A stretch of 64,000 bases of DNA, from assembly GCA_910577175.1 (NCBI GenBank), contig CAJTLU010000001.1, positions 186,001 through 250,000 of the forward strand, in the 5' to 3' direction. The translations under genes were made by a program, and so were the position numbers. The notes under the pieces are model-generated. The model saw nothing but the letters and a program-made list of their open reading frames with translations, searched no databases and had not been told where the DNA came from. This document shows, one piece after another, positions 42,224 through 50,640 of this stretch (its first letter is position 1; each line of letters opens with the position of its first letter). The stretch is from an uncultured Lachnospiraceae bacterium (lineage in GTDB: Bacteria > Bacillota > Clostridia > Lachnospirales > Lachnospiraceae).

Positions 42224-43315
42224 ATGAAAAGAACGACAGTAAAGCAGATAAAGAAGGTATTATATGCAGCTGTATGCGGAGCGATTTTGTTGACGGGGAA
42301 AACCGTTGCGTCCGCAGCAACAGAGGCAGTTTATGAATATGATGTAGAACGGGGAGAAAACAATGTCTATCGCGGCGTTGTCAATGTTGACGGGTTGAAC
42401 GTGCGGAGCGCGGCGGGAAAGGACAATCCGGTAGTCAAGGTAAACGGAGAGGGTGTACTGTTAAATAAGCAGGATGAGGTGGCAATTCTCGACCAGGCGC
42501 TGAGCAGCGGGCAGGCGTGGTATAAGGTTTCCTTCCGGCAGGGCGAAACGTTAGTTATCGGCTATGTCCACAGTAGCTATGTAGAGCTAACGGTAGATAT
42601 TATTACGCCTTTACCAACGCCGACGCCCCTTCCGCCGTCGCCGACGCCTACAGTGCGGCCGACCTTAACGCCGACGCCTCTTCCGCCGTCAGCTACGCCT
42701 ACAGTGGAACCGCAGGGAGAGGAGCCTGGCGGCGGTGGTGCCGGCGGCGGGCTGATTGCCTTTTTGGCGGTAGCGGTTATCGGATGCGGGATTCTGCTGG
42801 CGCTGTGGTATTTAAAGAGGCGGAATGACACGGTCAAGGGAAATGAAACAAATGAAAAAATTGACAACCTGAAGAACTTATCGCTTCCTAACGCGCCGCT
42901 GTCTGCGGACGGGACGCCGATTCCGGTAATGAAGCGGCGGGAGACGGTACCGCAGGAGGAGACAGTCAGCCGGAGAAGGACGCCGGTAGAGAAGCAGGAT
43001 GAGGTCAGCGTGCTGGCGGACAGGGAGCGTGCACGGCTGATGAACGAGGAAATGATACGGCAGTACCGTGACGGCGGAAACGAAGAAGAGGAAGCGCGTC
43101 TGCGTGAGATTGCGGCAAGCCTCAAGGAAAAGGAAGTATTAAAAGAAGAAATCGACCGCCTGCATATTGGCGATATGGTATACCATGAATACTTTGGTAA
43201 GGGCATTGTGCGCGACAACAGCGATGTCAAGGTCATTGAAATCAGCTTCGGACAGGACGTCAGGTTCTTAAATAAGGCCTCCTGCGCCGCAAAAAGGCTG
43301 CTGCGGAAGCTGTAG
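42224..43315 (+). CDS. SH3b-TM-Tudor-like envelope protein
   Basis: 363 residues from the ATG after AAGGAGAATGCGAT. Signal peptide (1-31), then an SH3b domain (about 50-123: NVYRGVVNVDGLNVRSAAG at its start), a Pro/Thr linker in two copies (PTPLPPSPTPTV, PTPLPPSATPTV, about 129-163), a Gly-rich hinge, a membrane helix (about 177-197), and a cytoplasmic part of 165 residues. The last about 50 residues (LHIGDMVYHEYFGKGIVRD, then VIEISFGQDVRFL) resemble the small beta-barrel at the C-terminus of UvrD/PcrA and of CarD, which binds RNA polymerase. A wall-facing sensor domain joined to such a domain is unusual. Function unknown. Confidence 0.82.
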   Translation: MKRTTVKQIKKVLYAAVCGAILLTGKTVASAATEAVYEYDVERGENNVYRGVVNVDGLNVRSAAGKDNPVVKVNGEGVLLNKQDEVAILDQALSSGQAWYKVSFRQGETLVIGYVHSSYVELTVDIITPLPTPTPLPPSPTPTVRPTLTPTPLPPSATPTVEPQGEEPGGGGAGGGLIAFLAVAVIGCGILLALWYLKRRNDTVKGNETNEKIDNLKNLSLPNAPLSADGTPIPVMKRRETVPQEETVSRRRTPVEKQDEVSVLADRERARLMNEEMIRQYRDGGNEEEEARLREIAASLKEKEVLKEEIDRLHIGDMVYHEYFGKGIVRDNSDVKVIEISFGQDVRFLNKASCAAKRLLRKL

Positions 43316-43346
43316 AGGAAGCCTGGTGAAGCGTTGCGCATGCAAA
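43313..43346. repeat. Intergenic palindromic repeat, copy B (partial)
   Basis: AGAGGAAGCC overlapping the stop of the SH3b gene, then GAAGCGTTGCGCATGCAA, matches AGAGGAAGTCC and GAGCGTTTGCGCATGCAA of copy C (56640-56672). The left half of the element is missing. Confidence 0.6.
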
Positions 43347-43430
43347 AATAAGGCAGCAGCTTTCCTCGTTACAGTCAGGTTGTCTGCCTGCTTGTAAGAG
43401 AGGTGCACTTTGTGCGACAGCTTGAACAAG

Positions 43431-43474
43431 CAGAAGGGAGAAAATCCATTCCGGATTTTCTCCCTTCTGTTTTT
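43431..43474 (+). terminator. Rho-independent terminator of the SH3b gene
   Basis: A perfect 17-pair stem (43431-43447 with 43453-43469) and five-base loop ATTCC, then five T. Confidence 0.95.
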
Positions 43475-43515
43475 GTGTCCGCGCCGCGGCGCTGAAAGAG
43501 TCCTGCTTCGTTTCG

Positions 43516-43737
43516 TCAGCTTCGTTCCGTAATCGGATTATCGCTCAGGTATAAATAGAAGGTGAGCAGATATAAACCGCTTAAACCGACAAGCGCATAA
43601 ACGATACGGGAAATCCAGGACATGGAACCGAATAAAAATGCAACTAAATCAAAATCAAAGAAGCCGATCAACCCCCAGTTAATGGCTCCGATGATAGCGA
43701 TGGTAAGTGCAGTTGCATCCAACGCTTTATTTCTCAT
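43516..43737 (-). CDS. DUF378 family small membrane protein
   Basis: 73 residues on the minus strand. ACGGAGGCAACC precedes its ATG. Two hydrophobic helices frame the DUF378 signature: ALTIAIIGAINWGLIGFF then DFDLVAFLFG and IVYALVGLSGLYLL. The family has no known function. The gene is divergent from the YtrA-type regulator at 43971. The palindrome TTTGCACATTTGCAAA at 43799-43814 lies in its upstream region and may control it. One of only two minus-strand genes supported in the window. Confidence 0.9.
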   Translation of the reverse strand: MRNKALDATALTIAIIGAINWGLIGFFDFDLVAFLFGSMSWISRIVYALVGLSGLYLLTFYLYLSDNPITERS

Positions 43738-43798
43738 GGTTGCCTCCGTTCTGCCGTAAAGCGGCTGATAGGGTGTTAGTTCCGGACCTTTTCCGGCG

Positions 43799-43814
43799 TT
43801 TGCACATTTGCAAA
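43799..43814. promoter_or_regulatory. Perfect 6-4-6 palindrome in the divergent region
   Basis: TTTGCA-CATT-TGCAAA lies between the DUF378 gene and the GntR gene. Probable protein-binding site; which side it controls is not clear. Confidence 0.45.
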
Positions 43815-43899
43815 GTAAAAGTTACTTCACAGTGCTTAGTTTGGTTGAAGCAGCGAAAAAGTAAACAGCCAATTTTTAAAAAAAATGTGAAAAAAAGTA

Positions 43900-43942
43900 T
43901 TGACAATATGATGCACATAGTGTACTATTTAACTAGTAAACT
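43900..43942 (+). promoter_or_regulatory. Promoter and operator of the YtrA-type operon
   Basis: TTGACA (43900-43905), 17 bases, TACTAT (43923-43928). The inverted repeat AGTGTACTA-TTTAAC-TAGTAAACT (43919-43942) covers the -10 box and resembles the AGTGTA-type operators of YtrA regulators, so the operon is probably autorepressed. Confidence 0.82.
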
Positions 43943-43970
43943 AAGACGGAAGGATGAAAGGAGGAACCAG

Positions 43971-44333
43971 ATGGATTTTTCCGCAAATATTCCAATCTAT
44001 CTGCAGGTGGTAGAGGAAGTCAAGCGTCTGTTGATGATTGGCGAATTAAGACCCGGGGAAAAGCTCTGGTCTGCGCGGGATATGGCACTTCGTTATCAGA
44101 TTAATCCTAATACGGCGGCGAAAGTTTATAAGGAACTGGAGCAGCAGAAGCTATGTTATACAAAACGCGGTCTGGGAACCTTTCTGACGGAAGAGGAGGG
44201 CATTGCAGAAAAGCTCCGCAGAGAGAGGGCAGAGCATCTGGTAAGCGGATTTATCAGGGAAATTTCAGGCCTTGGATATACGCGGGAGGAAATCGGCCGG
44301 TTTTTGGACGCAGGGCTGCAGAAGGTAGATTAG
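43971..44333 (+). CDS. YtrA-type GntR transcriptional regulator
   Basis: 120 residues from the ATG after AAAGGAGGAACCAG; the track upstream to 43707 is not coding. The N-terminal winged helix-turn-helix begins IPIYLQVVEEVKRLLMIGEL and carries LRPGEKLWSARDMALRYQIN with recognition segment NPNTAAKVYKELE. The C-terminal part is a short helical dimerisation region, as in the YtrA subfamily of GntR proteins. Such regulators repress ABC transporter genes directly downstream, and two follow here. The promoter contains an inverted repeat that should be its operator. Confidence 0.94.
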   Translation: MDFSANIPIYLQVVEEVKRLLMIGELRPGEKLWSARDMALRYQINPNTAAKVYKELEQQKLCYTKRGLGTFLTEEEGIAEKLRRERAEHLVSGFIREISGLGYTREEIGRFLDAGLQKVD

Positions 44334-44386
44334 TCTATGGGACGCAGGCCGAAGAAGAGTTTGAAAAATAAGGAGGACAGGTTATT

Positions 44387-45076
44387 ATGGTAGAGGCGAA
44401 GATGCTGGGAAAGCGCTATATGAGAAAGCAGGCAGTAAAGGATGTCACTTTGACGATTGAGGACGGCAAGGTGTATGCGCTGTTAGGACCGAATGGGAGC
44501 GGTAAAACCACATTTATGAAAATGATTGCAGGGCTGGTAAAGCCGACCGAAGGATGTTTAAGCTATAACGGGGAGAAAATCGGCGTAGAGTCGAAAAAGC
44601 AGGTGGCGTATATGTCTACAGAGCCGTTTTTTTATGCTTATATGACAGTGAAAGATGTAGGAAAATACTATGCGGACTTTTTTGAGGATTTCTCAATGGA
44701 GCGCTATGAAGCCCTGATTTCCCGTATGGATTTAAGGATGGAGGATAAGGCAAAGGAGCTTTCCTCCGGTCTTGCCGCAAAGCTCAAGCTTGCCGCGACA
44801 CTGGCAAGAGATGCACGGCTTTATATGTTAGATGAGCCGTTAAACGGAATTGATATTATCGCAAGGGAAGCGATTATCCGGACGATTGTAGAGGCGGCAG
44901 CGGCAGAAAAGACGATTCTGATTTCCAGTCATCTGGTGGATGAATTGGAGCCGATTGTAGACAGCGTAGTATTTATGAAGCGGGGGAGCGTGGTTCTTTC
45001 GGGCGATGCAGAGGAGGTCCGGCAGGAACGCGGCAAGTCGATTGTAGATTTATACAAAGAAGTCTATGCAGAGTAA
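44387..45076 (+). CDS. ABC transporter ATP-binding protein (YtrB-like)
   Basis: 229 residues. ATPase with Walker A GPNGSGKTTF (around 34), Q-loop in MSTEPFF, signature LSSGLAAKLKLA and Walker B LYMLDEPLNGID; H-loop ISSHLVDELE. The signature Gly-Gly is replaced by Ser-Gly (LSSGL for LSGGQ). It belongs to the type found next to YtrA regulators, where the ABC system often answers cell-wall antibiotics. It overlaps the permease gene by ten bases if the first ATG is counted. Confidence 0.92.
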   Translation: MVEAKMLGKRYMRKQAVKDVTLTIEDGKVYALLGPNGSGKTTFMKMIAGLVKPTEGCLSYNGEKIGVESKKQVAYMSTEPFFYAYMTVKDVGKYYADFFEDFSMERYEALISRMDLRMEDKAKELSSGLAAKLKLAATLARDARLYMLDEPLNGIDIIAREAIIRTIVEAAAAEKTILISSHLVDELEPIVDSVVFMKRGSVVLSGDAEEVRQERGKSIVDLYKEVYAE

Positions 45077-45092
45077 TGAGAGGAGAGAAGTT

Positions 45093-45854
45093 ATGGGAAA
45101 ATTAATGAAATACGAGTTCAGGAAGCAGCTGATGTCCAAAATTATAATACTGGCAGTAGGTGCGGTACTTGAAATCCTGTTTGTGCTCGGTCTTTTTCTG
45201 GAAAAGGAGAAATGGCTTGGGACAGCTACGGGGCTGCTGCTGACAACGGCATTTATCGGGCTGTTTTATCTTAGTTTCGAGAGCGTTGTCACCTTTTCCA
45301 ATGATTTGAGAACGAAGCAGAGCTATATGCTGTTTTTAACACCCCGCAATATGTTTCAGGTGGTAGGGGCGAAGATTGTGGTGACAGTCATTCAGATTTT
45401 CGGCGCAGGGCTTTTGTTTACGCTGATTGCAATCGGAGACGTAGCGCTTGTATGCAGTAAATATGGCAAAATACAGGAGTTATTCGATGCGTTGAAGGAG
45501 TTTATCAAGGCGATTACCGGTGCGGAAATCCGTCTGAGCGAAATTATTTATGTTCTTCTGATGGTATTAGTGACATGGCTTTTGGTGATTACTATGGCGA
45601 TATTTGCAATTACGTTGTCTACGACCTTATTTGCAAACAAGAAATATAAGGGTCTGATTAGTGTACTTATTTTCTTTGTTTTAGAGTATGTTATTGGCAA
45701 GGTTGCAATGCTTATGGTGCCGACCGGATTTCTGCAGGGTAAGTATCTGGTAGTAACGACTGAGGCCTGGGCATACATAGGGGTGTATGCGCTGGCGATG
45801 GTGTTGAATTTTGTCGGTACGGCGCTTTTACTGGAAAAGAAGGTGAGCGTTTAG
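45093..45854 (+). CDS. ABC-2 type permease of the YtrA-type operon
   Basis: 253 residues from the ATG after GAGGAGAGAAGTT. Six hydrophobic segments; the N-terminus MGKLMKYEFRKQLMSKIIIL is usual for ABC-2 permeases. It should form a pump with the ATPase encoded just upstream. Two copies of TTTTTAGATAA follow the stop (45870-45890), without a clear terminator hairpin. Substrate unknown. Confidence 0.88.
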   Translation: MGKLMKYEFRKQLMSKIIILAVGAVLEILFVLGLFLEKEKWLGTATGLLLTTAFIGLFYLSFESVVTFSNDLRTKQSYMLFLTPRNMFQVVGAKIVVTVIQIFGAGLLFTLIAIGDVALVCSKYGKIQELFDALKEFIKAITGAEIRLSEIIYVLLMVLVTWLLVITMAIFAITLSTTLFANKKYKGLISVLIFFVLEYVIGKVAMLMVPTGFLQGKYLVVTTEAWAYIGVYALAMVLNFVGTALLLEKKVSV

Positions 45855-45916
45855 GCGGCAGCGGAAATTTTTAGATAATTTTTAGATAATTTTTCCTTCT
45901 TTTCGGAATGCTTTAC

Positions 45917-46003
45917 TTGACGAGCGTCAAAAGGAAACGTATAATGAGTGTGGGGCAGTTTGCCTCACACTCATTTGCCAGTTCTGCAGGACAGGACTGC
46001 TCC
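45917..46003 (+). promoter_or_regulatory. corA promoter and structured leader
   Basis: TTGACG (45917-45922), 17 bases, TATAAT (45940-45945). TTGAC-GAGC-GTCAA, an inverted repeat, overlaps the -35 box. The transcript would start at or just after a hairpin ATGAGTGTG(45944-45952)...CACACTCAT, with extra GGCA/TGCC pairs inside it. A second stem CAGTTCTG/CAGGACTG follows. It is not the Mg2+-sensing M-box, which is longer. Confidence 0.75.
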
Positions 46004-46041
46004 GCCCCGGCGGAATGCTTTATCTTAAGGGGGATTGTGTG

Positions 46042-46989
46042 ATGTTGGAAATTTTTAAAACGGCAGAGACAGGCGAACTGCTGCATTTGGAGAAAATTGA
46101 AAAAGACTGCTGGGTTTCCCTTACGTCACCGAGCTTCCAGGAGCTTGAAAGCGTTGCACAGGCAACCTGTGTAGAGATGGATGCATTGCGAGCTGCACTC
46201 GATGATGAGGAGCGTGCGCGTATGGAGTTAGAAGATAATTATCATCTGATTCTGGTGGATTCTCCCGAGACGGAAAAAGAGGTGGTGGACTCTCTTGAGC
46301 GGAGCCGCTATATTACGATGCCGCTTGCCATTATTACGGCAAAGGATATCGTAATTACCGTTACGCTGCGGGAAACGCCGATTTTACAGTATTTTAAGAG
46401 CGGAAGGACAAAGGATTTTTTTACTTATAAAAAGACCCGTTTCATTTTGCAGATTTTTTACCGGGTAGCAACAGTCTATCTGCAATATCTGCGTGGCATT
46501 AACCGGGAGAGCGAGCAGCTTGAGGACCGGTTAAAGGAGTCGCAGCGGAACCGTGAAATCATGGAAATGCACGAACTGGAAAAGGCGCTGGTATATTTTA
46601 CAACGGCGCTCCGTTCAAATGAGGCGGTGTTTGAGAAGCTTTTAAAAACAGAGAAGGTAAAACGGTATCCGGAGGATGAGGATTTGCTGGAGGATATTAT
46701 TATAGAGAACCGTCAGGCGCTTGAGATGGCGAATATCTACAGCGGGATTTTGAACAGCACAATGGATACGTTTTCCTCGATTATTTCCAATAATCTGAAC
46801 GTAGTAATGAAGTCGCTTGCGACGGTGACGATTGTGATGTCGATTCCGACGATGATTGCAAGCTTTTACGGCATGAACGTGCCTCTGCCGGGGCAGAATC
46901 ATCCTTATGGGTTCGCAGCGGTGCTTGGAACTGCGGTGCTGCTTGCTTCGATTGTGGCAATTATTTTTAGAAAGAAGGATTTGTTTTAA
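46042..46989 (+). CDS. corA: CorA family Mg2+/Co2+ transporter
   Basis: 315 residues from the ATG after AAGGGGGATTGTGTG; the 46015 start lacks a ribosome site. A large cytosolic domain rich in Glu and Arg is followed by two C-terminal membrane helices. The pore motif GMN is present in FYGMNVPLPGQN at about 285. This gives the usual pentameric CorA funnel that passes Mg2+ down its gradient. Its stop overlaps the next start (TAATG), so it is translationally coupled to the membrane protein downstream. Confidence 0.94.
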   Translation: MLEIFKTAETGELLHLEKIEKDCWVSLTSPSFQELESVAQATCVEMDALRAALDDEERARMELEDNYHLILVDSPETEKEVVDSLERSRYITMPLAIITAKDIVITVTLRETPILQYFKSGRTKDFFTYKKTRFILQIFYRVATVYLQYLRGINRESEQLEDRLKESQRNREIMEMHELEKALVYFTTALRSNEAVFEKLLKTEKVKRYPEDEDLLEDIIIENRQALEMANIYSGILNSTMDTFSSIISNNLNVVMKSLATVTIVMSIPTMIASFYGMNVPLPGQNHPYGFAAVLGTAVLLASIVAIIFRKKDLF

Positions 46990-47915
46990 TGAAATGGTTG
47001 AATAAGCTGGAACGAAAAATCGGCCGTTTTGCGGTTCCGAACCTGATGTACTATATGGTTCTTTTGTATACGCTGGGTTTTTTGCTGGATTTAATTATGC
47101 CGGGCTTTTATGTGACCTGGCTTTCCTTAGATGTATACAGGATACTGCATGGCGAGGTATGGCGCCTTGTGACGTTTGTATTGCAGCCGCCGGACAGCAA
47201 TCCGTTTTTCCTGATTATCGAGCTGTTTTTGTATTATTCGATCGGACGGGCGTTAGAGGCTATGTGGGGTACGTTCCGGTTTAATGTGTACTATTTTTCG
47301 GGGCTGTTGTTCCAGATTATAGCGGCATTCCTGTTTTATTTCATTGTCTGCAGGATTCTCGGGGTCCCTGTCAGCACAATCGGTATCGGAAGCATGTATT
47401 ACGTGAACCGTTCCATGTTTTTAGCATATATTGTTATGGTGCCAAATGCAGTGTTCCGGCTTTATTTTATTCTGCCGGTAAAAGCGAAGTGGCTCGGTAT
47501 TTTTTACGGCATCCTGATGGGCTATGAAGTGATTTACTATCTGCGCTTTGGTCTGGCATCCGGCGGGCCTTATGCGCTTGCTATCCTTGTTTCCGTGGCA
47601 AATTTCCTGCTGTTCTTTTTTGCAACAAGGAATTATAAGAGAATTTCCCCGTCCGAGGTAAAACGGCGCTCGCAGTTTAAACGGCAGATGGATGAGGCAA
47701 GACGCAGTTCCGGGAATGTCGTGGAGTTCCGGGGACGGAATGTCATTACAAGACATAAATGCGCGGTATGCGGGCGGACGGAGTTAGACGACGATACGTT
47801 GGAGTTCCGGTTCTGCTCGAAGTGTGACGGAAACTATGAATATTGTTCAGAGCATTTGTATACGCATACGCACGTAAAAAATACGGAAGGCAGGAAGGAT
47901 ACCGGACATGAATAG
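46989..47915 (+). CDS. Rhomboid/derlin-like membrane protein with C-terminal zinc ribbon
   Basis: 308 residues. About six membrane helices with rhomboid-type marks: the W-R pair in GEVWRLVTFVLQP (58-59), then LYYSIGRALEAMWGTFRF, as in rhomboid and derlin proteins. The GxSG protease motif is absent at its expected place (IGIGSMYYVNRS). So it is probably a pseudo-protease. After a basic linker, residues 256-300 form a zinc-binding domain: HKCAVCG, FRFCSKCDGNYEYCSEHLY and THTH, three Cys pairs or Cys/His groups. Coupled to corA by overlapping stop and start, and to the next gene by eight bases. Function unknown. Confidence 0.82.
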   Translation: MKWLNKLERKIGRFAVPNLMYYMVLLYTLGFLLDLIMPGFYVTWLSLDVYRILHGEVWRLVTFVLQPPDSNPFFLIIELFLYYSIGRALEAMWGTFRFNVYYFSGLLFQIIAAFLFYFIVCRILGVPVSTIGIGSMYYVNRSMFLAYIVMVPNAVFRLYFILPVKAKWLGIFYGILMGYEVIYYLRFGLASGGPYALAILVSVANFLLFFFATRNYKRISPSEVKRRSQFKRQMDEARRSSGNVVEFRGRNVITRHKCAVCGRTELDDDTLEFRFCSKCDGNYEYCSEHLYTHTHVKNTEGRKDTGHE

Positions 47916-49293
47916 GGAAATGATACAGGCGAGGAAAGCGCTTTTGGCGGGAAGAGAGACGGAGAAGAACCTGCCGTATTATTTAAGGGCGCTTGCCGGC
48001 AGCTATTACCGTATGGCATTTTATAATCTGGCGATGCGGTACACGACCTTTGCGGAGGCGGTAAAAGAGGGACTGCAGCAGACGGATGAGAGGACAGAGG
48101 CATATGCGGCACAGCTTAAGAAGCAGCTTGCGGCACTTCTTGCAGAGCAGGCGGCGCCAGAGGAACTGAAAGAGGCGATAGACGCGCTGTTTGTTATGCG
48201 CGGGGAGATTACGGTGCTTATGCAGGCGCTGACCGCTTATACAGACAAGCTGTATCTGCACGAGTATGCCTTAAAGCGTCTGGCGCCGGCAATGGAGGAT
48301 ACAACAGAAGATATTGACAATTATGCCGCGTTAGAGGAACTGGAGTCCTATCTGTTTCGCGATGAGGAGCAGAAGATATCCTATGACTGTCTGTCCTTTC
48401 TTGTTTCGGAACTGCCGGTACGCATGACAAAGGGGAAGTTTATGGAATGGGTGAGGAGCATGGCGTCTGCCGCCTATAAGGACGCGGATGCAGAAGGTCT
48501 GCACCGTGCATTTTATATGCTGTATTCCACTGCGGGGCTGTATGAGCCGGAGGGAATGGAGCAGTTTCCGGAGTATGCGGAGGTGTTGCAGTATTTCTCT
48601 TTCGTGGATTACCGTAACATGACGGAGGAGCAGTACCGCGATGCAAAGGAACGGTTAGAGAAGGTGACAAAACGCATCTCGTCGGATGTCGAGGTGTATT
48701 TTAGTCTGATAGAGATTGTCAACAGTCTGCTGATGCTTTTTTTCACGGTTTCCTATGCGATGCCGCAGGAGGTAGAGCAGACGGAGGGCTGCAGGCAGGT
48801 GCTCCGTCTTCTGTTGCGTAAGGAGCCGTACACAGAGGAGGAAATCGCAGAAGCGTTTGCTTCCTTTGAGGGGGAGCCGGAGGAATTGGATGAGTTCCTG
48901 GCGGAAGAGAAAGCGTATCTGGATGAGCTTCCGGTAAAGGAGGAGATGATTTCGGCGCTGATGCAGAAGGAGTTGTATACACGGGTCAGGTACGCAGGCC
49001 TCCTGCATACCGACAGCGTATTTGTGGAGCTGGAGAAAAACGAACGGCAGCAGGAGGGCTTTAAAGAGTCTCTGGAGGCCTTCTGCACACGTTTGTCAGA
49101 GGTATTGGAAAACGGACAGAGAGCGGTAAATCGTGCGCGCATGGCGCAGGTAATGCAGATGCTTCCAATGCCGTTTACGAAAAAGTCGGAAGTGCAGAAG
49201 TATATTCTTGCGGCACTGGAGAATTGCCATGACATGTCGGAAAAGACCGCAGCATTGCGGGAGATTCGGAAACTGGCGGAGGAGATGTGGTAA
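47908..49293 (+). CDS. Helical cytoplasmic protein, unknown
   Basis: 461 residues, almost wholly alpha-helical with many Glu, Ala and Leu (EAVKEGLQQTDERTEAYAAQ, LKEAIDALFVMRGEITVLM), no signal peptide and only one mildly hydrophobic segment around 270-285. It overlaps the zinc-ribbon membrane protein gene by eight bases and is followed without gap by a small gene, so the group is one translation unit. I do not recognise the family. Confidence 0.8.
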   Translation: MNREMIQARKALLAGRETEKNLPYYLRALAGSYYRMAFYNLAMRYTTFAEAVKEGLQQTDERTEAYAAQLKKQLAALLAEQAAPEELKEAIDALFVMRGEITVLMQALTAYTDKLYLHEYALKRLAPAMEDTTEDIDNYAALEELESYLFRDEEQKISYDCLSFLVSELPVRMTKGKFMEWVRSMASAAYKDADAEGLHRAFYMLYSTAGLYEPEGMEQFPEYAEVLQYFSFVDYRNMTEEQYRDAKERLEKVTKRISSDVEVYFSLIEIVNSLLMLFFTVSYAMPQEVEQTEGCRQVLRLLLRKEPYTEEEIAEAFASFEGEPEELDEFLAEEKAYLDELPVKEEMISALMQKELYTRVRYAGLLHTDSVFVELEKNERQQEGFKESLEAFCTRLSEVLENGQRAVNRARMAQVMQMLPMPFTKKSEVQKYILAALENCHDMSEKTAALREIRKLAEEMW

Positions 49294-49632
49294 ATGGTCG
49301 TATGGAAGGAATCGTTGTATGTGGCAGGAATACCGCAGAAAAAGCAGGAGCGGATTATACGTGCAATCGGGCGGAGGCGTCCGGTGCGTGGCGTATATCT
49401 GATTACGGCTCCTTCCAACCGGAAAAATTGTCTGGAATATATGAAAGCAAATCAGATTCTGCAGCCATACTACAAAGAAAAAGAGATTGAGGTGTACGGT
49501 CTGGCAGGAAGTGAAGAGGCTGCACAGGAGCTGGCAGCAGCAATGCTGTGCGGAACCTATGCTGCAACCGGCGGCTTTGCGGTAGTTGACTATCTGGAAT
49601 ACCGGGGCCGGGAGGAAGGTGATACGGCTTGA
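49294..49632 (+). CDS. Small alpha/beta protein, unknown
   Basis: 112 residues starting at the ATG directly after the TAA of the gene upstream. Short strands and helices (ESLYVAGIP, RGVYLITAPSNRKNCLEYM, EIEVYGLAGSEEAAQELAAA). No known family recognised. Its stop overlaps the next start (GATGG region), which links it to the DUF2953 gene. Confidence 0.7.
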   Translation: MVVWKESLYVAGIPQKKQERIIRAIGRRRPVRGVYLITAPSNRKNCLEYMKANQILQPYYKEKEIEVYGLAGSEEAAQELAAAMLCGTYAATGGFAVVDYLEYRGREEGDTA

Positions 49633-50606
49633 TGGCAGTGCTTCGTGTCCTGTTATTTCTGTTAAAGCTTCTCGGTATCCTTCTGTTGGTGCTGCTTGCC
49701 TTGGTTTTAGCCATACTGCTGCTTGTTTTACTAGCCCCGGTGCGTTATAAGGGGAGGTTTGAAAAGCGGGAGGAGCCTGAGCCTGTACTTTTTGCAGATG
49801 TGCTGGTTTCCTGGCTGAATCCCTTTTTACGGGCACGGATTTCTTTCCGGGAGGGAAAATGGCGGTATACCATAAGGTTGTTTGGAATCTGTCTGTCGGA
49901 CAGCGGGAGACAGAAAAAGGAACGGACAGGAAAAAAGAAACAAAAGAAGAAAAAGACAAAAGGGAAGCCGGGAGAGAGCCTGCAGGAAACGGCGCTTTCC
50001 GTGAAAGACTCATATACAAAGGAGAGCAGCGGGGGATTCGGACCTGGAATAAAAGATGGCAGGGGGATGCCGGAGCAGGAAGCGGCGGAGGATAGTGTCC
50101 CGGAAAAAAAGGAAAGCTTTTTTGCGAAGCTGAAAAGGCTCTGGGAGCGGCTTTTGGCGCTTCCTGCCCGGATAAAGGAAATTGTCCGGAAAATTTTTGC
50201 CCGGATAAAGCTGATATGGAAGAAAAAGGAGGCGTTCTTTGCCTTTCTGAAGGAGGAGGCGCATATTACCGCACTCGGCAGGACAATGGGCGTGGTAAAA
50301 AAGCTGTTCGGGCATATTCTTCCGGGGAAGCTGAAAGGTCATGCGGAGTTTGGCACAGGCGACCCGGAGTCTACTGGAAAGGCACTTGCGGTACTTGGGA
50401 TTTTATATGCGGCATATGGGAAAGGAATTACGATTGTACCGGATTTCAATGAAAAAAGACTTGCAGCGGAGCTTACTTTCCGTGGAAGAATCCGCGTCGG
50501 AACGGTGCTTCTTCTAGTGCTGCGCCTGGTACGGGATAAACAGGTACGCAGGCTTTATAAGGATTGGAAACAATTAATGAGCCTTCTGAAAGAAAAGGCG
50601 GAATAA
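49629..50606 (+). CDS. DUF2953 protein, YtfI-like
   Basis: 325 residues. A strong N-terminal membrane helix, about 5-38, mostly Leu and Val, then the DUF2953 beginning PVRYKGRFEKRE. A highly charged Lys/Glu linker (about 98-195) divides the protein from a C-terminal part with two conserved segments (HAEFGTGDPESTGKA and FRGRIRVGTVLLL). In Bacillus YtfI, with DUF2953, is encoded beside YtfJ; the same pair occurs here, suggesting a role in sporulation. Confidence 0.82.
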   Translation: MMAVLRVLLFLLKLLGILLLVLLALVLAILLLVLLAPVRYKGRFEKREEPEPVLFADVLVSWLNPFLRARISFREGKWRYTIRLFGICLSDSGRQKKERTGKKKQKKKKTKGKPGESLQETALSVKDSYTKESSGGFGPGIKDGRGMPEQEAAEDSVPEKKESFFAKLKRLWERLLALPARIKEIVRKIFARIKLIWKKKEAFFAFLKEEAHITALGRTMGVVKKLFGHILPGKLKGHAEFGTGDPESTGKALAVLGILYAAYGKGITIVPDFNEKRLAAELTFRGRIRVGTVLLLVLRLVRDKQVRRLYKDWKQLMSLLKEKAE

Positions 50607-50640
50607 AGGAAAGCGCGAGGGGCGCAGAAAGGACGATACG

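Noticed and set aside
42590..42720. Tandem repeats resembling a CRISPR-like array
   Set aside because: They are in-frame Pro/Thr linker copies within the SH3b protein, not spaced repeats.
45944..46041. M-box Mg2+ riboswitch before corA
   Set aside because: The leader has two hairpins but is about 90 bases, shorter than an M-box, and lacks its three-stem layout.
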